64,000 bases of DNA from Lysobacteraceae bacterium (GTDB taxonomy: Bacteria; Pseudomonadota; Gammaproteobacteria; Xanthomonadales; Xanthomonadaceae). This document shows positions 20,480 through 31,832 of this stretch, piece by piece. Under the pieces are notes generated by a model that worked only from the letters and a program-made list of their open reading frames with translations, was not told the origin of the DNA and searched no databases. Location of the stretch: assembly GCA_016789405.1 (NCBI GenBank), contig JAEUPQ010000040.1, positions 1 to 64,000 of the forward strand, read 5' to 3'. The number at the start of each line of letters is the position of its first letter. Position 1 is the first letter of the stretch. A program made the position numbers and the translations under genes.

Positions 20480-21841
20480 ATGGCACACCACGACTCGCAT
20501 CACGCCACCGGTCCCGTCGGCCCCGCGCCGAAGGAGCACCAGGTCGTCTATACCACGCTGCATTTCGACAAGCCGTGGTCGTACGAGAACTACCTGAAGA
20601 CAGGCGGCTACAGCGCGCTGCGCAAGATCATCGAAGAGAAGATCCCGCCGGAGCAGGTCGTCGAGATGGTGAAAGGCTCCGGCCTGCGCGGCCGTGGCGG
20701 CGCGGGTTTCCCGACCGGCCTGAAGTGGAGCTTCATGCCCAAGGGCACCGGCATGCAGAAGTACATCCTCTGCAACTCGGACGAATCCGAGCCGGGTACC
20801 TGCAAGGACCGTGACATCCTGCGCTTCAATCCGCATGCGGTGATCGAAGGCATGGCCATCGCCTGCTACGCCACCGGGTCGACCGTCGCGTACAACTACC
20901 TGCGCGGCGAGTTCCATCACGAGCCGTTCGAGCATCTGGAAGAAGCCACCGCCGAAGCCTACAAGCACGGCTGGCTGGGCAAGAACGTGCTCGGCAGCGG
21001 CATCGACATCGACATCCACAATGCGCTCGGCGCCGGTGCCTACATCTGCGGCGAGGAAACCGCGCTGATGGAATCGCTGGAAGGCAAGAAGGGCCAGCCG
21101 CGCTTCAAGCCGCCGTTCCCGGCGAACTTCGGCCTGTACGGCAAGCCGACCACGATCAACAACACCGAGACCTATGCGTCGGTGCCGGCGATCATCCGCA
21201 ATGGCGCGGAATGGTTCCTCAACCTCGGCAAGCCGAACAATGGCGGCCCGAAGATCTTCTCGGTCTCCGGTCACGTCAACAATCCGGGCAATTTCGAGAT
21301 CCGACTCGGCACGTCGTTCGCCGACCTGCTGGAGATGGCTGGCGGCGTGCGCAACGGCCATAAGCTCAAGGCCGTGATCCCGGGCGGTTCGTCGATGCCG
21401 GTGCTGCCGGCCGAAACGATGATGGCCTGCACGATGGATTACGACTCGATCCAGAAGGCCGGTTCCGGCCTCGGTTCGGGCGCGGTCATCGTGATGGACG
21501 AGACCACCTGCATGGTCCGTGCCTGCCAGCGCATCGCGCGTTTCTATTTCAAGGAAAGCTGCGGCCAGTGCACGCCGTGCCGCGAAGGCACCGGCTGGAT
21601 GTACCGCATGCTGACCCGCATCGTCGACAAGACTGCGACGATGGATGATCTGCACATGCTGAAGGCGGCCGCTGGCCAGATCGAGGGCCACACCATCTGC
21701 GCGTTCGGCGAAGCCGCCGCATGGCCGGTGCAGGGCTTCCTGCGTCATTTCTGGAACGAATTCGAGTACGCGATCGTGAACAAGCGTTTCCTGGTCGATG
21801 ACCAGCGCGCCGGCACCGTCGTCGAGAAGGTGGCCGCATGA
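20480..21841 (+). CDS. nuoF: NADH-quinone oxidoreductase subunit F
   Basis: Holds the NADH site, FMN and cluster N3. The 453-residue protein has the FMN/NADH glycine-rich loop [13 protein letters not shown], the [12 protein letters not shown] motif and the four-Cys ligands in [12 protein letters not shown] plus TICAFGE. I chose ATG 20480 over GTG 20462, which overlaps the nuoE stop, because the Met start has a purine-rich site upstream. The first 20 residues are His-rich and variable. The stop overlaps nuoG by four bases (ATGA). Confidence 0.97.
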   Translation: MAHHDSHHATGPVGPAPKEHQVVYTTLHFDKPWSYENYLKTGGYSALRKIIEEKIPPEQVVEMVKGSGLRGRGGAGFPTGLKWSFMPKGTGMQKYILCNSDESEPGTCKDRDILRFNPHAVIEGMAIACYATGSTVAYNYLRGEFHHEPFEHLEEATAEAYKHGWLGKNVLGSGIDIDIHNALGAGAYICGEETALMESLEGKKGQPRFKPPFPANFGLYGKPTTINNTETYASVPAIIRNGAEWFLNLGKPNNGGPKIFSVSGHVNNPGNFEIRLGTSFADLLEMAGGVRNGHKLKAVIPGGSSMPVLPAETMMACTMDYDSIQKAGSGLGSGAVIVMDETTCMVRACQRIARFYFKESCGQCTPCREGTGWMYRMLTRIVDKTATMDDLHMLKAAAGQIEGHTICAFGEAAAWPVQGFLRHFWNEFEYAIVNKRFLVDDQRAGTVVEKVAA

Positions 21842-24102
21842 GTGCCCCAACTGAAAGCACGCCCACAGCGCCCGCCGTGCCGGTCGTCCCCGAGGGCCAC
21901 GTCGCCATCGAGATCGACGGCCAGTCGGTGTTCGCGCCGAAGGGCTCGATGATCATCCATGCCGCCGACAAGGCCGGCGTGCCGATCCCGCGCTTCTGCT
22001 ACCACGAGAAGCTGCCGATCGCTGCGAACTGCCGCATGTGCCTGGTCGACGCGGAAATGGGCGGTCGCCCGTTCCCGAAGCCGCAGCCGGCCTGCGCGAC
22101 GCCCGTCGCCGACGGCATGAAGGTGTTCACGCGCAACGAAAAGGCGTTGAAGGCCCAGCGCAACGTGATGGAATTCCTGCTGGTCAACCACCCGCTGGAT
22201 TGCCCGATCTGCGACCAGGGCGGCGAGTGCGAACTGCAGGACCTGTCGATGGGCTATGGCCGATCGGTCAGCCGCTTCGCCGAGCGCAAGCGCGTCGTGG
22301 CCGACGAGGACATGGGTCCGCTGGTCGCCACCGAGATGACCCGCTGCATCCAGTGCACGCGCTGCGTGCGCTTCACCGCGGACGTCGCCGGCACCTATGA
22401 ACTCGGCGGCATGCAGCGCGGCGAGAACCTGCAGATCGGTACCTACGACGGCAAGCCGCTGACGACAGAGTTGTCCGGCAATGTCATCGACGTCTGCCCG
22501 GTCGGCGCGCTGACCAACAAGGTGTTCCGCTTCAAGGCGCGCCCGTGGGAACTGACCGCGCGAGAATCGCTCGGCTGGCATGACGCGCTTGGCAGCAATC
22601 TGTTCCTGCACGTGCGTCGCGGCGAAGTGCTGCGCACCGTCCCGCGCGACAACGAAGCCGTCAACGAATGCTGGCTGTCGGACCGCGACCGCTACTCGCA
22701 CCAGGGCCTGTACGCGGCCGATCGCGCAAGCAAGCCGATGATCCGCGTGGGCGAGGGCGACGATGTGTCGGCCTTCCGCGAAGCCTCGTGGGACGAGGCG
22801 ATCGCGAAGGCCGCCGATATCCTGCGCGCCGCGCGTGGCGACGAGCTCGGTGTCCTCGTACATCCGTCGACCTCGAACGAGGAAGGCGCGCTGCTTGCGC
22901 GCCTCGCCGATGCACTCGGCACCGGCAACCTCGACCACCGCATTGCGCAGCACGACCTGTCGGATGGTGCCGTGGCCGAAGCCTTCGCGATGCCCGTCGC
23001 CGACATTGAAGCCGCCGACGCCATCGTCCTGGTTGGTTCGAACCTGCGCCATGAAGTGCCGCTGCTGCACCAGCGCCTGCACAAGGCGGCGAAGCGCGGC
23101 GCGAAGATCCACGTGGTCAACCCGGTCGATTTCGATTTCACGTTCAAGGCGACCTCGAAGTCGATCGTGCCGCCGTCGCAGCTGGCTTCGGCCCTGTCCG
23201 GCCTCAAGCTCGAAGGCGCGACGCGCGCGGTCGTCGTCATCGGCGCCGTTGCTGAGCTGTCCTCCCATGCCAGCGCCATCCGCAAGGCCGCCGTCGATTT
23301 CGCAGCAGCGAACAATGCCGCGCTGTGCCGCATCCCGCAGGGTGCGAACGCGCTCGGCCTGTCGCGTGCCGGTGTGCTGCCGACCTCGCGCGATGCGCAG
23401 GCGATGCTCGCCGACGCCCGCAGTGCCTATCTGATCTACGGCATCGAGCCCGGCCTCGATTTCGCCGACCAGTCGCGCGCGCTCAAGGCGCTGGGCGGCG
23501 CGAAGGTCGTGGCCCTCAGTCACTACGCCTGCCGCTCGACCCGCGCTGTCGCCGATGTGATCCTGCCGGTCGGCGCGCTGCCGGAAATCGACGCCACGCT
23601 GACCAACCTCGAAGGCCGCACGCAGCGTGCGGTGTCCGGCGGCAAGTTGCCCGGCGATGCACGTCCGGGCTGGCGCGTGCTTCGCGCGCTGGGCGGCGAA
23701 CTGTGCGCACGCGAATTCGACTTCGTCGATCTCGCCGCGGCCGATCTCGCGCCGCGTGAGGTGAAGGTGGCTGCGTCCGCTGCGCAGAAGTCGGCGGGCG
23801 AAGGCCTCGAGCTTGCCGTGTCGCAGGCGATCTATCGCGTCGACGCCACGGTGCGCCGTGCGGCAGCGCTGCAGTCGCATCCGCTCGAAGCGGGTCCGCG
23901 CATCGTGCTGAATCCGGCCGATGCCGCCGCGGCCTCGCTGGCTGATGGTGCGATGGCCAAGGTCGACAACGGCCTCGGTACAGCGACCCTGCAGGTCGCG
24001 ATCGATGCGCGCGTGGCGACGGGTGCCGCCTGGGTCGAATCGGGTTACGGCGCGACGGCCGCGCTCGGCGCCGGCCGCGTCCGCGTGACGGGGGTGAACT
24101 GA
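21838..24102 (+). CDS. nuoG: NADH-quinone oxidoreductase subunit G
   Basis: Largest peripheral subunit, passing electrons through clusters N1b, N5 and N4. In the 754-residue protein the N-terminal ferredoxin domain has [15 protein letters not shown] and a later Cys in ACATP. The His/Cys cluster motif is [14 protein letters not shown]. The [4Fe-4S] motif is [10 protein letters not shown] plus DVCPVGAL. A degenerate molybdopterin-oxidoreductase-like domain follows. The extra N7-type CxxCxxxC motif is not seen. Overlaps: four bases with nuoF and one with nuoH. Confidence 0.97.
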   Translation: MSAPTESTPTAPAVPVVPEGHVAIEIDGQSVFAPKGSMIIHAADKAGVPIPRFCYHEKLPIAANCRMCLVDAEMGGRPFPKPQPACATPVADGMKVFTRNEKALKAQRNVMEFLLVNHPLDCPICDQGGECELQDLSMGYGRSVSRFAERKRVVADEDMGPLVATEMTRCIQCTRCVRFTADVAGTYELGGMQRGENLQIGTYDGKPLTTELSGNVIDVCPVGALTNKVFRFKARPWELTARESLGWHDALGSNLFLHVRRGEVLRTVPRDNEAVNECWLSDRDRYSHQGLYAADRASKPMIRVGEGDDVSAFREASWDEAIAKAADILRAARGDELGVLVHPSTSNEEGALLARLADALGTGNLDHRIAQHDLSDGAVAEAFAMPVADIEAADAIVLVGSNLRHEVPLLHQRLHKAAKRGAKIHVVNPVDFDFTFKATSKSIVPPSQLASALSGLKLEGATRAVVVIGAVAELSSHASAIRKAAVDFAAANNAALCRIPQGANALGLSRAGVLPTSRDAQAMLADARSAYLIYGIEPGLDFADQSRALKALGGAKVVALSHYACRSTRAVADVILPVGALPEIDATLTNLEGRTQRAVSGGKLPGDARPGWRVLRALGGELCAREFDFVDLAAADLAPREVKVAASAAQKSAGEGLELAVSQAIYRVDATVRRAAALQSHPLEAGPRIVLNPADAAAASLADGAMAKVDNGLGTATLQVAIDARVATGAAWVESGYGATAALGAGRVRVTGVN

Positions 24103-25181
24103 TGGAGATGTTGCTCGACGGTTTCCGCGACTGGCTGCTTGCCTACGGCACCGCCGGCGCGCTGGCGTGGATCGTGTTGAAGATCCTCGCGATCGCCGTG
24201 CCGGTGATCACCAGCGTCGCGTTCTACGTCGTGTGGGAACGCAAGCTCATCGGCTGGATGCACGTGCGCCACGGGCCGATGTACGTCGGCTGGGGCATCC
24301 TCCAGGCGTTCGCCGACGTCTTCAAGCTGCTGTTCAAGGAAGTGCTGCAGCCGGCAAAGGCCAACAAGCCGCTGTTCATCCTTGCGCCGCTGGTCGCGTT
24401 GGTCCCGGCCTTCGCGGCATGGGCCGTCGTGCCGTTCGACGCCAAGCTGGTGCTGTCCAACGCCAACGCCGGCCTGCTGTACCTGCTGGCGATGACCTCG
24501 CTGGGCGTGTACGGCGTCATCCTCGCTGGCTGGGCTTCCAATTCGAAGTACGCCTTCCTCGGTGCGATGCGTTCGGCCGCGCAGGTCGTCTCGTACGAAA
24601 TCGCGATGGGCTTCGCGCTCGTCGGCGTGCTGATGGCCGCTGGAAGCCTGAACCTCACCGACATCGTGGTCGCGCAGTCCGGCAACAACGGCTTCTTCGA
24701 ATGGTTCTGGCTGCCGTTGCTGCCGCTGTTCGGCGTCTACTTCATTTCCGGCGTGGCCGAGACCAACCGCGCGCCGTTCGACGTGGTCGAAGGCGAATCC
24801 GAGATCGTGGCCGGCCACATGGTCGAGTACTCGGGCTCGCAGTTCTCGCTGTTCTTCCTGGCCGAATACGCCAACATGATCCTGGTCAGCTTCCTGACCG
24901 CGATCTTCTTCCTCGGTGGCTGGCTGAGCCCGCTGCAGGGCTGGATCACGGCCGACGTGTCGCCGTGGATCGACTGGGTCTGGAAGGGGGGCTGGCCCTG
25001 GCTGCTGCTGAAGGTGTTCGTCTTCGCCAGCCTGTTCATCTGGTTCCGTGCTTCGTTCCCGCGCTACCGCTATGACCAGATCATGCGTCTCGGCTGGAAG
25101 GTGTTCATTCCGCTGACCATTGGCTGGATCGCCGTCACTTCGCTGCTGGTGTTCTACAAAGTCTTCGAGGCAGGCCAGTGA
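24102..25181 (+). CDS. nuoH: NADH-quinone oxidoreductase subunit H
   Basis: Membrane subunit linking the quinone site to the proton-pumping arm. The 359-residue protein has about eight membrane spans, the conserved first loop [18 protein letters not shown] and the signature [19 protein letters not shown]. Its start shares one base with the nuoG stop (TGATG), and its stop shares one base with the nuoI start. Confidence 0.98.
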   Translation: MEMLLDGFRDWLLAYGTAGALAWIVLKILAIAVPVITSVAFYVVWERKLIGWMHVRHGPMYVGWGILQAFADVFKLLFKEVLQPAKANKPLFILAPLVALVPAFAAWAVVPFDAKLVLSNANAGLLYLLAMTSLGVYGVILAGWASNSKYAFLGAMRSAAQVVSYEIAMGFALVGVLMAAGSLNLTDIVVAQSGNNGFFEWFWLPLLPLFGVYFISGVAETNRAPFDVVEGESEIVAGHMVEYSGSQFSLFFLAEYANMILVSFLTAIFFLGGWLSPLQGWITADVSPWIDWVWKGGWPWLLLKVFVFASLFIWFRASFPRYRYDQIMRLGWKVFIPLTIGWIAVTSLLVFYKVFEAGQ

Positions 25182-25669
25182 TGTCCCGAGTCGTCTCCTA
25201 TCTGAAGAGCCTGCTGCTGCTGGAACTGTTCCAGGGCATGGCGCTGACCTTCAAGTATCTGTTCCGTCCGAAGTACACGCTGATGTACCCGATGGAAAAG
25301 ACGCCGCAGTCGCCGCGTTTCCGCGGCCTGCATGCGCTGCGTCGCTATCCCAACGGGGAAGAGCGCTGCATCGCGTGCAAGCTGTGCGAGGCGGTGTGCC
25401 CTGCGCTGGCCATCACCATCGATTCGGAGCAGCGCGAAGACGGCACGCGCCGCACCACGCGCTACGACATCGATCTGTTCAAGTGCATCTTCTGCGGCTT
25501 CTGCGAGGAATCCTGCCCGGTCGACTCGATCGTGGAGACGCATATCCATGAGTACCACTTCGAGCAGCGCGGCGAGAACATCGTGACCAAGCCCAAGCTG
25601 CTGGCCCTCGGCGATCGCCTCGAGAAGGAAATCGCCGAACGCCGGGCCGCAGACGCCCCCTACCGTTGA
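25181..25669 (+). CDS. nuoI: NADH-quinone oxidoreductase subunit I
   Basis: Two-cluster ferredoxin-like subunit carrying N6a and N6b. The 162-residue protein has Cys63/66/69/73 ([12 protein letters not shown]) and Cys102/105/108/112 ([12 protein letters not shown]), after an amphipathic N-terminus. ATG 25181 overlaps the nuoH stop; the in-frame GTG at 25178 would only add one residue. Confidence 0.98.
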   Translation: MSRVVSYLKSLLLLELFQGMALTFKYLFRPKYTLMYPMEKTPQSPRFRGLHALRRYPNGEERCIACKLCEAVCPALAITIDSEQREDGTRRTTRYDIDLFKCIFCGFCEESCPVDSIVETHIHEYHFEQRGENIVTKPKLLALGDRLEKEIAERRAADAPYR

Positions 25670-25677
25670 GGACCACC

Positions 25678-26328
25678 GTGGAATTCGCCACTCTCAGTTT
25701 CCTGGTCTTCGCCGCCATCGCCGTCGTTTCCGCCGGCGCGGTGATCACCGTCCGCAATCCGGTGCATGCCGCGCTGTGCCTGGTCCTGACCTTCTTCACG
25801 GTCGCCTGCACCTGGATCCTCGCCGGTGCCGAGTTCCTCGGCGTCGCACTGATCCTCGTCTACGTCGGCGCTGTGATGGTGCTGTTCCTGTTCGTGGTGA
25901 TGATGCTCGACATCGACACGACCGCGACACGGGAAGGCTTCGTCCGATACCTGCCCGTCGGCCTGGTCGTCGCGGTCGTGATGCTGGTCGAAATGCTGAC
26001 CCTCATCGGTGCCAAGTCCGAACTGGCGAATGCCTTCGGCGAAGACCCGGCGGCCGCCGCCGGTCTGTCGAATACAGAATGGCTCGCGCGTTCGCTGTTC
26101 ACCGAATTCCTCCTGCCCTTCGAGTTCGCCGCGGTCATCCTGACGGTCGCGGTGATCGCCGCCGTGATGCTGACCCTGCGTCGCCGCAGCGGCGTGAAGA
26201 CCCAGAACCCGGCCGAGCAGTCGCGCGTCCGTGCGCAGGACCGCATTCGCATGATCAGCATGCCTGCCGAGAAATCCCCTGAAAGCCGCGCCGGCAACGG
26301 TGAAGCCACCGAGGAGGTGAAGTCGTGA
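25678..26328 (+). CDS. nuoJ: NADH-quinone oxidoreductase subunit J
   Basis: Membrane-arm subunit of complex I. The 216-residue protein has five membrane spans and the conserved third span [20 protein letters not shown], which carries the pi-bulge region. I chose GTG 25678 (next residues [12 protein letters not shown]), preceded by GAGGA. A TTG at 25666 overlapping nuoI is less likely. The C-terminal tail (about 35 residues) is polar and variable. The nuoK start overlaps the stop. Confidence 0.95.
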   Translation: MEFATLSFLVFAAIAVVSAGAVITVRNPVHAALCLVLTFFTVACTWILAGAEFLGVALILVYVGAVMVLFLFVVMMLDIDTTATREGFVRYLPVGLVVAVVMLVEMLTLIGAKSELANAFGEDPAAAAGLSNTEWLARSLFTEFLLPFEFAAVILTVAVIAAVMLTLRRRSGVKTQNPAEQSRVRAQDRIRMISMPAEKSPESRAGNGEATEEVKS

Positions 26329-26639
26329 TGGGTCCGCTTGCCCTCGGGCACTTCCTTGCGCTCGGCGCCGCGCTGTTCTGCATCAGCCTCGCCGGCATCT
26401 TCCTCAACCGGAAGAACGTGATCATCCTGCTGATGTCGATCGAGCTGATGCTGCTCAGCGTCAACATCAACTTCATCGCCTTCTCTCGCCACCTCGGCGA
26501 CGCCGCCGGGCAGATCTTCGTGTTCTTCATCCTCACCGTGGCCGCGGCCGAGGCCGCCATCGGCCTGGCGATCCTGGTCACGCTGTTCCGCAACCGGCGC
26601 ACGATCAACGTCGCCGAAATCGACACACTCAAGGGCTGA
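26328..26639 (+). CDS. nuoK: NADH-quinone oxidoreductase subunit K
   Basis: Small three-span antiporter-related subunit. The 103-residue protein has the two membrane glutamates expected for proton transfer, one in [13 protein letters not shown] and one in [15 protein letters not shown] 26328 overlaps the nuoJ stop as TGATG. nuoL starts 11 bases after the stop. Confidence 0.97.
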   Translation: MGPLALGHFLALGAALFCISLAGIFLNRKNVIILLMSIELMLLSVNINFIAFSRHLGDAAGQIFVFFILTVAAAEAAIGLAILVTLFRNRRTINVAEIDTLKG

Positions 26640-26650
26640 CGGGCATCGGC

Positions 26651-28786
26651 ATGGAACATTCTGCTGCAGAGCTTGCACTTTCCAAGTCCGTCCTGGTCGC
26701 GGTCGTTCTTGCGCCGCTGTTCGGTGCGATCCTGGCCGGCCTGTTCGGTCGCCGCATCGGTCGCGCCGGCGCGCACACCGTCACCATCCTTGGCGTGGCG
26801 GTCAGCTGCGCGCTGTCGATCTACACCTTGTGGCAGCTGGCAGGGCAGGGCGCCGCGCCGTTCAACGAGAACCTGTACACCTTCTTCCAGGTCGGCGGCT
26901 ACGAGGCCCACGTCGGCTTCATGGTCGACAAGCTGACCGCGATGATGATGGTCGTCGTGACCTTCGTGTCCCTGCTGGTGCACATCTACACCATCGGCTA
27001 CATGCATGAAGATCCGGGCTACCAGCGCTTCTTCAGCTACATCAGCCTCTTCACCTTCTCGATGCTGATGCTGGTGATGAGCAACAACTTCCTCCAGCTG
27101 TTCTTCGGCTGGGAAGCGGTGGGCCTCGTCTCGTACCTGTTGATCGGCTTCTGGTTCAAGCGTCCCAGCGCGATCTTCGCGAACCTCAAGGCCTTCCTCG
27201 TCAACCGCGTCGGCGACTTCGGTTTCCTGCTCGGCATCGCCGGCGTGCTGATGTACTTCGACACGCTGGACTACGCGACGGTCTTCGCCAATGCGTCGAG
27301 CACGCTGCCCGGCCTGAGCATCGAGATCTTCTCGGGACGTCCCTGGGACGTGGCGACCGTGATCTGCATCTGCCTGTTCATCGGTGCGATGGGCAAGTCG
27401 GCACAGGTGCCGCTGCATGTCTGGCTGCCGGATTCGATGGAAGGCCCGACCCCGATTTCGGCGCTGATCCACGCCGCGACGATGGTGACCGCCGGCATCT
27501 TCATGGTCGCGCGCATGTCGCCGCTGTTCGAGCTGTCCGAGACTGCGCTGCAGTTCGTGCTGTTCATCGGCGCCACCACGGCGTTCTTCACCGGGCTCAT
27601 CGGCATCGTCCAGAACGACATCAAGCGTGTCGTCGCCTATTCGACCCTGTCGCAGCTCGGCTACATGACCGTCGCCCTGGGCGTCTCGGCGTACTCGGCT
27701 GCCGTGTACCACCTGATGACCCACGCCTTCTTCAAGGCGCTGCTGTTCCTCGCGGCGGGCTCGGTCATCATCGGCATGCACCACGAGCAGGACATGCGGA
27801 AGATGGGCGGCCTGCGCAAATACATGCCGGTCACCTTCTGGACCAGCCTGATCGGTACGCTGGCCCTGGTCGGCACGCCCTTCTTCAGCGGCTTCTACTC
27901 GAAGGACACGATCATCGAGGCCGCCAAGTTCAACGCGCAGGATGGCGGTTGGGTCGCGACCTACGGTTACTGGGCCGTGCTGCTCGGTGCTTTCGTGACC
28001 TCGTTCTACAGCTTCCGCCTGCTGTACCTGACCTTCTTCGGCGAAGAGCGCTTCCGTCATGCCGAAGCACATGGCCATGAGGCGCATGACGACCATGCCC
28101 ATGACGGTCACGCCCATGATGACCACGCGCACGATGCGCACGACGACCACGGTCATGGCCATGGTCCGCACGTGCCGCATGAATCGCCCTGGGTGGTGAC
28201 GCTGCCGCTGATCCTGCTCGCGATTCCATCGATCTTCGTCGGCCTGTTCACCGTCGGCCCGATGCTCTTCGGCACCGACATGTCCGGCCACCACGAACAG
28301 CTTCCGTTCTTCCTTGGCGCAATCGAGGTTTCGGCGATCAACGACGTCATGGCAGCGCTCAAGGCCGAGCTGTGGCACGGCTGGTGGAAGTTCGGCCTGC
28401 ATGGCTTCATGGCGCCCGCCTTCTGGCTCGCCTTCGGCGGTTTCGCACTGGCGACCCTGATGTACATCGTCAAGCCGCAATTGCCCGCGAAGTTCGCCGC
28501 GTTCCCGCCGTTCAAGCTGGCCGCGCGCGTCCTCAACAACAAGTACGGCATGGACGACCTGTGGATCGGCGGATTCGCCGGTGGCGGCGTGCTCGCCGGC
28601 AAGGTCGCGCGCAAGCATGACGAGGTCGTGATCGATGGCGTGATCGTCAACGGCAGCGCCCGCATCGTCGACCTGTTCTCGGGGCTGCTGCGCAAGTCGC
28701 AGTCCGGCTACCTCTACCACTACGCCTTCGCGATGATCCTCGGTCTGATTGCTTGTCTGGCCGTGCTGATCAACTTCTGGCGCTAA
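26651..28786 (+). CDS. nuoL: NADH-quinone oxidoreductase subunit L with a His-rich loop
   Basis: Distal proton-pumping subunit of the membrane arm, with a long lateral helix at its C-terminus. The 711-residue protein has the antiporter core motifs GWEAVGLVSYLLIGFW and HAATMVTAGIFMVAR. Residues 470-510, between membrane spans, hold 16 histidines mixed with Asp, Gly and Ala (HDDHAHDGHAHDDHAHDAH). This is much richer than in E. coli NuoL and could bind metal. The protein is about 100 residues longer than the E. coli one, partly because of this loop. Confidence 0.97.
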   Translation: MEHSAAELALSKSVLVAVVLAPLFGAILAGLFGRRIGRAGAHTVTILGVAVSCALSIYTLWQLAGQGAAPFNENLYTFFQVGGYEAHVGFMVDKLTAMMMVVVTFVSLLVHIYTIGYMHEDPGYQRFFSYISLFTFSMLMLVMSNNFLQLFFGWEAVGLVSYLLIGFWFKRPSAIFANLKAFLVNRVGDFGFLLGIAGVLMYFDTLDYATVFANASSTLPGLSIEIFSGRPWDVATVICICLFIGAMGKSAQVPLHVWLPDSMEGPTPISALIHAATMVTAGIFMVARMSPLFELSETALQFVLFIGATTAFFTGLIGIVQNDIKRVVAYSTLSQLGYMTVALGVSAYSAAVYHLMTHAFFKALLFLAAGSVIIGMHHEQDMRKMGGLRKYMPVTFWTSLIGTLALVGTPFFSGFYSKDTIIEAAKFNAQDGGWVATYGYWAVLLGAFVTSFYSFRLLYLTFFGEERFRHAEAHGHEAHDDHAHDGHAHDDHAHDAHDDHGHGHGPHVPHESPWVVTLPLILLAIPSIFVGLFTVGPMLFGTDMSGHHEQLPFFLGAIEVSAINDVMAALKAELWHGWWKFGLHGFMAPAFWLAFGGFALATLMYIVKPQLPAKFAAFPPFKLAARVLNNKYGMDDLWIGGFAGGGVLAGKVARKHDEVVIDGVIVNGSARIVDLFSGLLRKSQSGYLYHYAFAMILGLIACLAVLINFWR

Positions 28787-28816
28787 CGATACGCAACCGA
28801 CGGATACCGAATCGCG

Positions 28817-30328
28817 ATGCAACACTGGCCTCTTCTCAGCATCCTGGTCTGGCTGCCCATCGTCGGCGGCGCCCTGGCGCTCGCGCTCGGCAACCAGCGT
28901 GCGCAGACCGCACGCTGGCTCGCGATCGTGGTCGCGCTGGCGACCTTCGCGTTCAGCATCCCGCTGCTGACCGGCTTCGATTACAGCGCGACCGCACTGC
29001 AGTTCGCCGAGCAGCGCGAGTGGATCCCGGCCTACGACATCCAGTACCACCTTGGTGTCGACGGCATTTCTGTCGCGCTGATCGTCCTGACCACGTTCAC
29101 CACGGTGCTGGTGCTGCTGGGGGCATGGGGTTCGATCGACAAGCGCGTGAACCAGTACGTCGCTGCGTTCCTGTTCCTCGAAGGCCTGATGGTCGGCGTG
29201 TTCGCTGCCGTCGACGCGATGTTGTTCTACGTATTCTTCGAGGGCATGCTCATCCCGATGTTCATCATCATCGGCGTGTGGGGCGGCCCGCGTCGCGTGT
29301 ACGCGTCGGTGAAGTTCTTCCTGTACACCTTTCTCGGCTCGGTGTTCATGCTGGTCGGGCTGATCTACCTGTACCTGAAGACCGGCAGCTGGCAGCTGCC
29401 CGATTGGTACGCGGCCAGCCTGAATGCGCAGGAGCAGATGTGGCTGTTCTTCGCCTTCCTGATCGCGTTCGCGGTCAAGGTGCCGATGTTCCCGGTCCAC
29501 ACCTGGTTGCCCGACGCCCACGTCGAAGCGCCCACCGGCGGTTCCGTGGTGCTGGCGGCGATCATGCTGAAGATCGGTGGCTACGGCTTCCTGCGCTTCA
29601 ACCTCCCGATCGTGCCCGATGCCAGCCATGAATATGCCTGGCTCGTCATCGCGCTGAGTCTGATCGCGGTGGTCTACGTCGGCCTGGTCGCGCTGGTCCA
29701 GGAAGACATGAAGAAGCTGATCGCGTATTCGTCGATCTCGCACATGGGCTTCGTCACCCTCGGCACCTTCATCGCCTTCATGCTGATCCGCGACCAGGGC
29801 AATACCGATGCCGCGCGCCTCGGCCTGCAGGGCGCGATGGTGCAGATGGTGTCGCACGGTTTCATTTCCGGTGCGATGTTCTCCTGCGTCGGCGTGCTCT
29901 ACGACCGCGTGCACAGCCGCATGATCAAGGATTACGGCGGCGTCGCGAACGTCATGCCGTGGTTCGCCGCGTTCTTCGTGCTGTTCGGCATGGCGAACTC
30001 CGGCCTGCCGGGCACTTCGGGTTTCGTCGGTGAATTCATGGTGATCCTCGCCAGCTTCCAGGCGCATCCGATGCTGGCCTTCACCGCTGCGATCACCCTG
30101 ATCGTCGGTGCGGCCTACACCCTGTGGCTGGTCAAGCGCGTGGTGTTCGGCGAGATCGGCAACGCGCACGTTGCGGAGCTCGAAGACATCAATCCGCGCG
30201 AGTGGATCGTGTTGTCAGCGTTCGCAGCGGGCGTGCTGTATTTCGGCATCAACCCGAAGCCGCTCACCGACCTGATGGAACCCTCCATCGCCCAACTCGC
30301 CAGCCAGCTGGCAATCAGCAAGCTCTGA
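28817..30328 (+). CDS. nuoM: NADH-quinone oxidoreductase subunit M
   Basis: Antiporter-like proton-pumping subunit. The 503-residue protein has about 14 spans and the conserved acidic-loop sequence FFEGMLIPMFIIIGVWGG, with the membrane Glu, plus the Lys/His-bearing motif TWLPDAHVEAPTGGSV. It lies between nuoL and nuoN with 30- and 9-base gaps. Confidence 0.98.
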   Translation: MQHWPLLSILVWLPIVGGALALALGNQRAQTARWLAIVVALATFAFSIPLLTGFDYSATALQFAEQREWIPAYDIQYHLGVDGISVALIVLTTFTTVLVLLGAWGSIDKRVNQYVAAFLFLEGLMVGVFAAVDAMLFYVFFEGMLIPMFIIIGVWGGPRRVYASVKFFLYTFLGSVFMLVGLIYLYLKTGSWQLPDWYAASLNAQEQMWLFFAFLIAFAVKVPMFPVHTWLPDAHVEAPTGGSVVLAAIMLKIGGYGFLRFNLPIVPDASHEYAWLVIALSLIAVVYVGLVALVQEDMKKLIAYSSISHMGFVTLGTFIAFMLIRDQGNTDAARLGLQGAMVQMVSHGFISGAMFSCVGVLYDRVHSRMIKDYGGVANVMPWFAAFFVLFGMANSGLPGTSGFVGEFMVILASFQAHPMLAFTAAITLIVGAAYTLWLVKRVVFGEIGNAHVAELEDINPREWIVLSAFAAGVLYFGINPKPLTDLMEPSIAQLASQLAISKL

Positions 30329-30337
30329 GGCCGCGAC

Positions 30338-31783
30338 ATGCTCGAAACAAACGTCACCGCTGCCGACCTGCTGCCGCTGCTGCCTGAGCTGGTGCTGGTG
30401 GGCGCAGCCTTCGCGCTGCTGATGCTCGACCTGTTCGTGTCCGAGCGCCAGCGCTTCATCGTGCACGTGCTGGCCGTTGCGACCCTCGTCGGTGTCGCTG
30501 GCATGTTCGCGTTCGACGTGGGCGGGCAGGGCACGGTCATGAACGGCATGTTCGTGCGCGACGCCATGGCCAATGTCCTGAAGATGGTCGTCTGCGCGGT
30601 CAGCGCGCTCGCGCTCGTCTACAGCTGGGCGTATCTCCGCGAACGCGGCCTGTACAAGGGCGAAGTCACGGTACTGATGCTGTTCTCGGTCGCCGGCATG
30701 ATGCTGCTCATTTCCGCTGGCAACCTCCTGGTGGTCTACCTCGGCCTCGAAATGCTGGCGCTGTGTTCCTATGCGCTGGTCGCGGTCGATCGCGACAATC
30801 CGACGGCGTCCGAAGCCGCGATGAAGTACTTCGTGCTCGGCTCGCTGGCCTCGGGCATGTTGCTGTACGGCATGTCGCTGGTCTACGGCGCCACGGGCAG
30901 CCTCGACCTGATCGCCATCAACGGTGCCGCGGGATCGACGACCCTGCTGCTGACCGGCATGGTGTTCATCGTCGCCGGCATCGCGTTCAAGTTCGGCGCG
31001 GCGCCTTTCCACATGTGGCTGCCGGACGTGTACCACGGCGCTCCGACCCCGATCACCCTGTTCATTGGCGCGGCACCGAAGCTGGCGGCCTTTGCGATGG
31101 CCTTCCGCCTGCTGGAAGCCGGCCTCGGCCCACTGGATGAATACTGGCGCACACTGGTCTCCGGCCTGGCGGCACTGTCGCTGATCCTCGGCAATCTCAT
31201 CGCGCTGGCCCAGACCAATCTCAAGCGCATGCTGGCGTATTCGACCGTCTCGCATGTGGGCTTCCTGCTGCTCGGCCTGGCCGGTGGCGGTGCGGTTGGC
31301 TACGCCGCCGCGATGTTCTATGCCATCAGCTACGCCATCATGTCCGCCGCAGCGTTCGGCGCGATCGTCGTCCTCTCGCGTCGGGGCTTCGAGGCGGATC
31401 GCATCGATGACTACAAGGGTCTCAATGCACGCAGCCCATGGACTGCAGGCCTCGTACTCTGTGTCATGGCCTCGCTCGCCGGCGTGCCGCCGTTCCTCGG
31501 CTTCTGGTCGAAGCTGGCGGTGCTGCGCGCGGCCTGGGAAGGCGAGCTGGTCTGGTTGACCATCGTCGGCATCGTGTTCGCGGTCATCGGCGCGTTCTAT
31601 TACCTGCGCGTGATTCGTGCAATGTACTTCGACGAACCCGAATCCACCGAGGGCCGTGAGCCGATGGCACAGCGCGACGACGTGACCCTTCGGTTCGTGT
31701 TCGCAGTCAATGCACTCGCCCTGCTCGTGCTTGGCTTGGCCTGGAACCCGATCATGGCCTGGTGCCAGGACGCGTTTGCCTGA
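30338..31783 (+). CDS. nuoN: NADH-quinone oxidoreductase subunit N
   Basis: Third antiporter-like subunit and last gene of the nuo operon. The 481-residue protein has about 14 spans, the motif LGLEMLALCSYALVA with the membrane Glu, FHMWLPDVYHGAPTPIT, and a Lys in LAYSTVSHVGFLLLGL. No U-rich terminator is evident in the 89 bases before the initiator tRNA; that gap carries the tRNA promoter. Confidence 0.98.
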   Translation: MLETNVTAADLLPLLPELVLVGAAFALLMLDLFVSERQRFIVHVLAVATLVGVAGMFAFDVGGQGTVMNGMFVRDAMANVLKMVVCAVSALALVYSWAYLRERGLYKGEVTVLMLFSVAGMMLLISAGNLLVVYLGLEMLALCSYALVAVDRDNPTASEAAMKYFVLGSLASGMLLYGMSLVYGATGSLDLIAINGAAGSTTLLLTGMVFIVAGIAFKFGAAPFHMWLPDVYHGAPTPITLFIGAAPKLAAFAMAFRLLEAGLGPLDEYWRTLVSGLAALSLILGNLIALAQTNLKRMLAYSTVSHVGFLLLGLAGGGAVGYAAAMFYAISYAIMSAAAFGAIVVLSRRGFEADRIDDYKGLNARSPWTAGLVLCVMASLAGVPPFLGFWSKLAVLRAAWEGELVWLTIVGIVFAVIGAFYYLRVIRAMYFDEPESTEGREPMAQRDDVTLRFVFAVNALALLVLGLAWNPIMAWCQDAFA

Positions 31784-31832
31784 GGAATCGTTCGGAAATG
31801 GGGCGGTTTTGCGGAAATCGTCCTGTTCGCTC

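Noticed and set aside
26255-30169. Minus-strand open frame (1304 codons) opposite nuoK-nuoM
   Set aside because: Antisense to conserved complex I genes; composition (Asp/His/Glu/Arg/Gln-rich) is that of a reverse-complement shadow.
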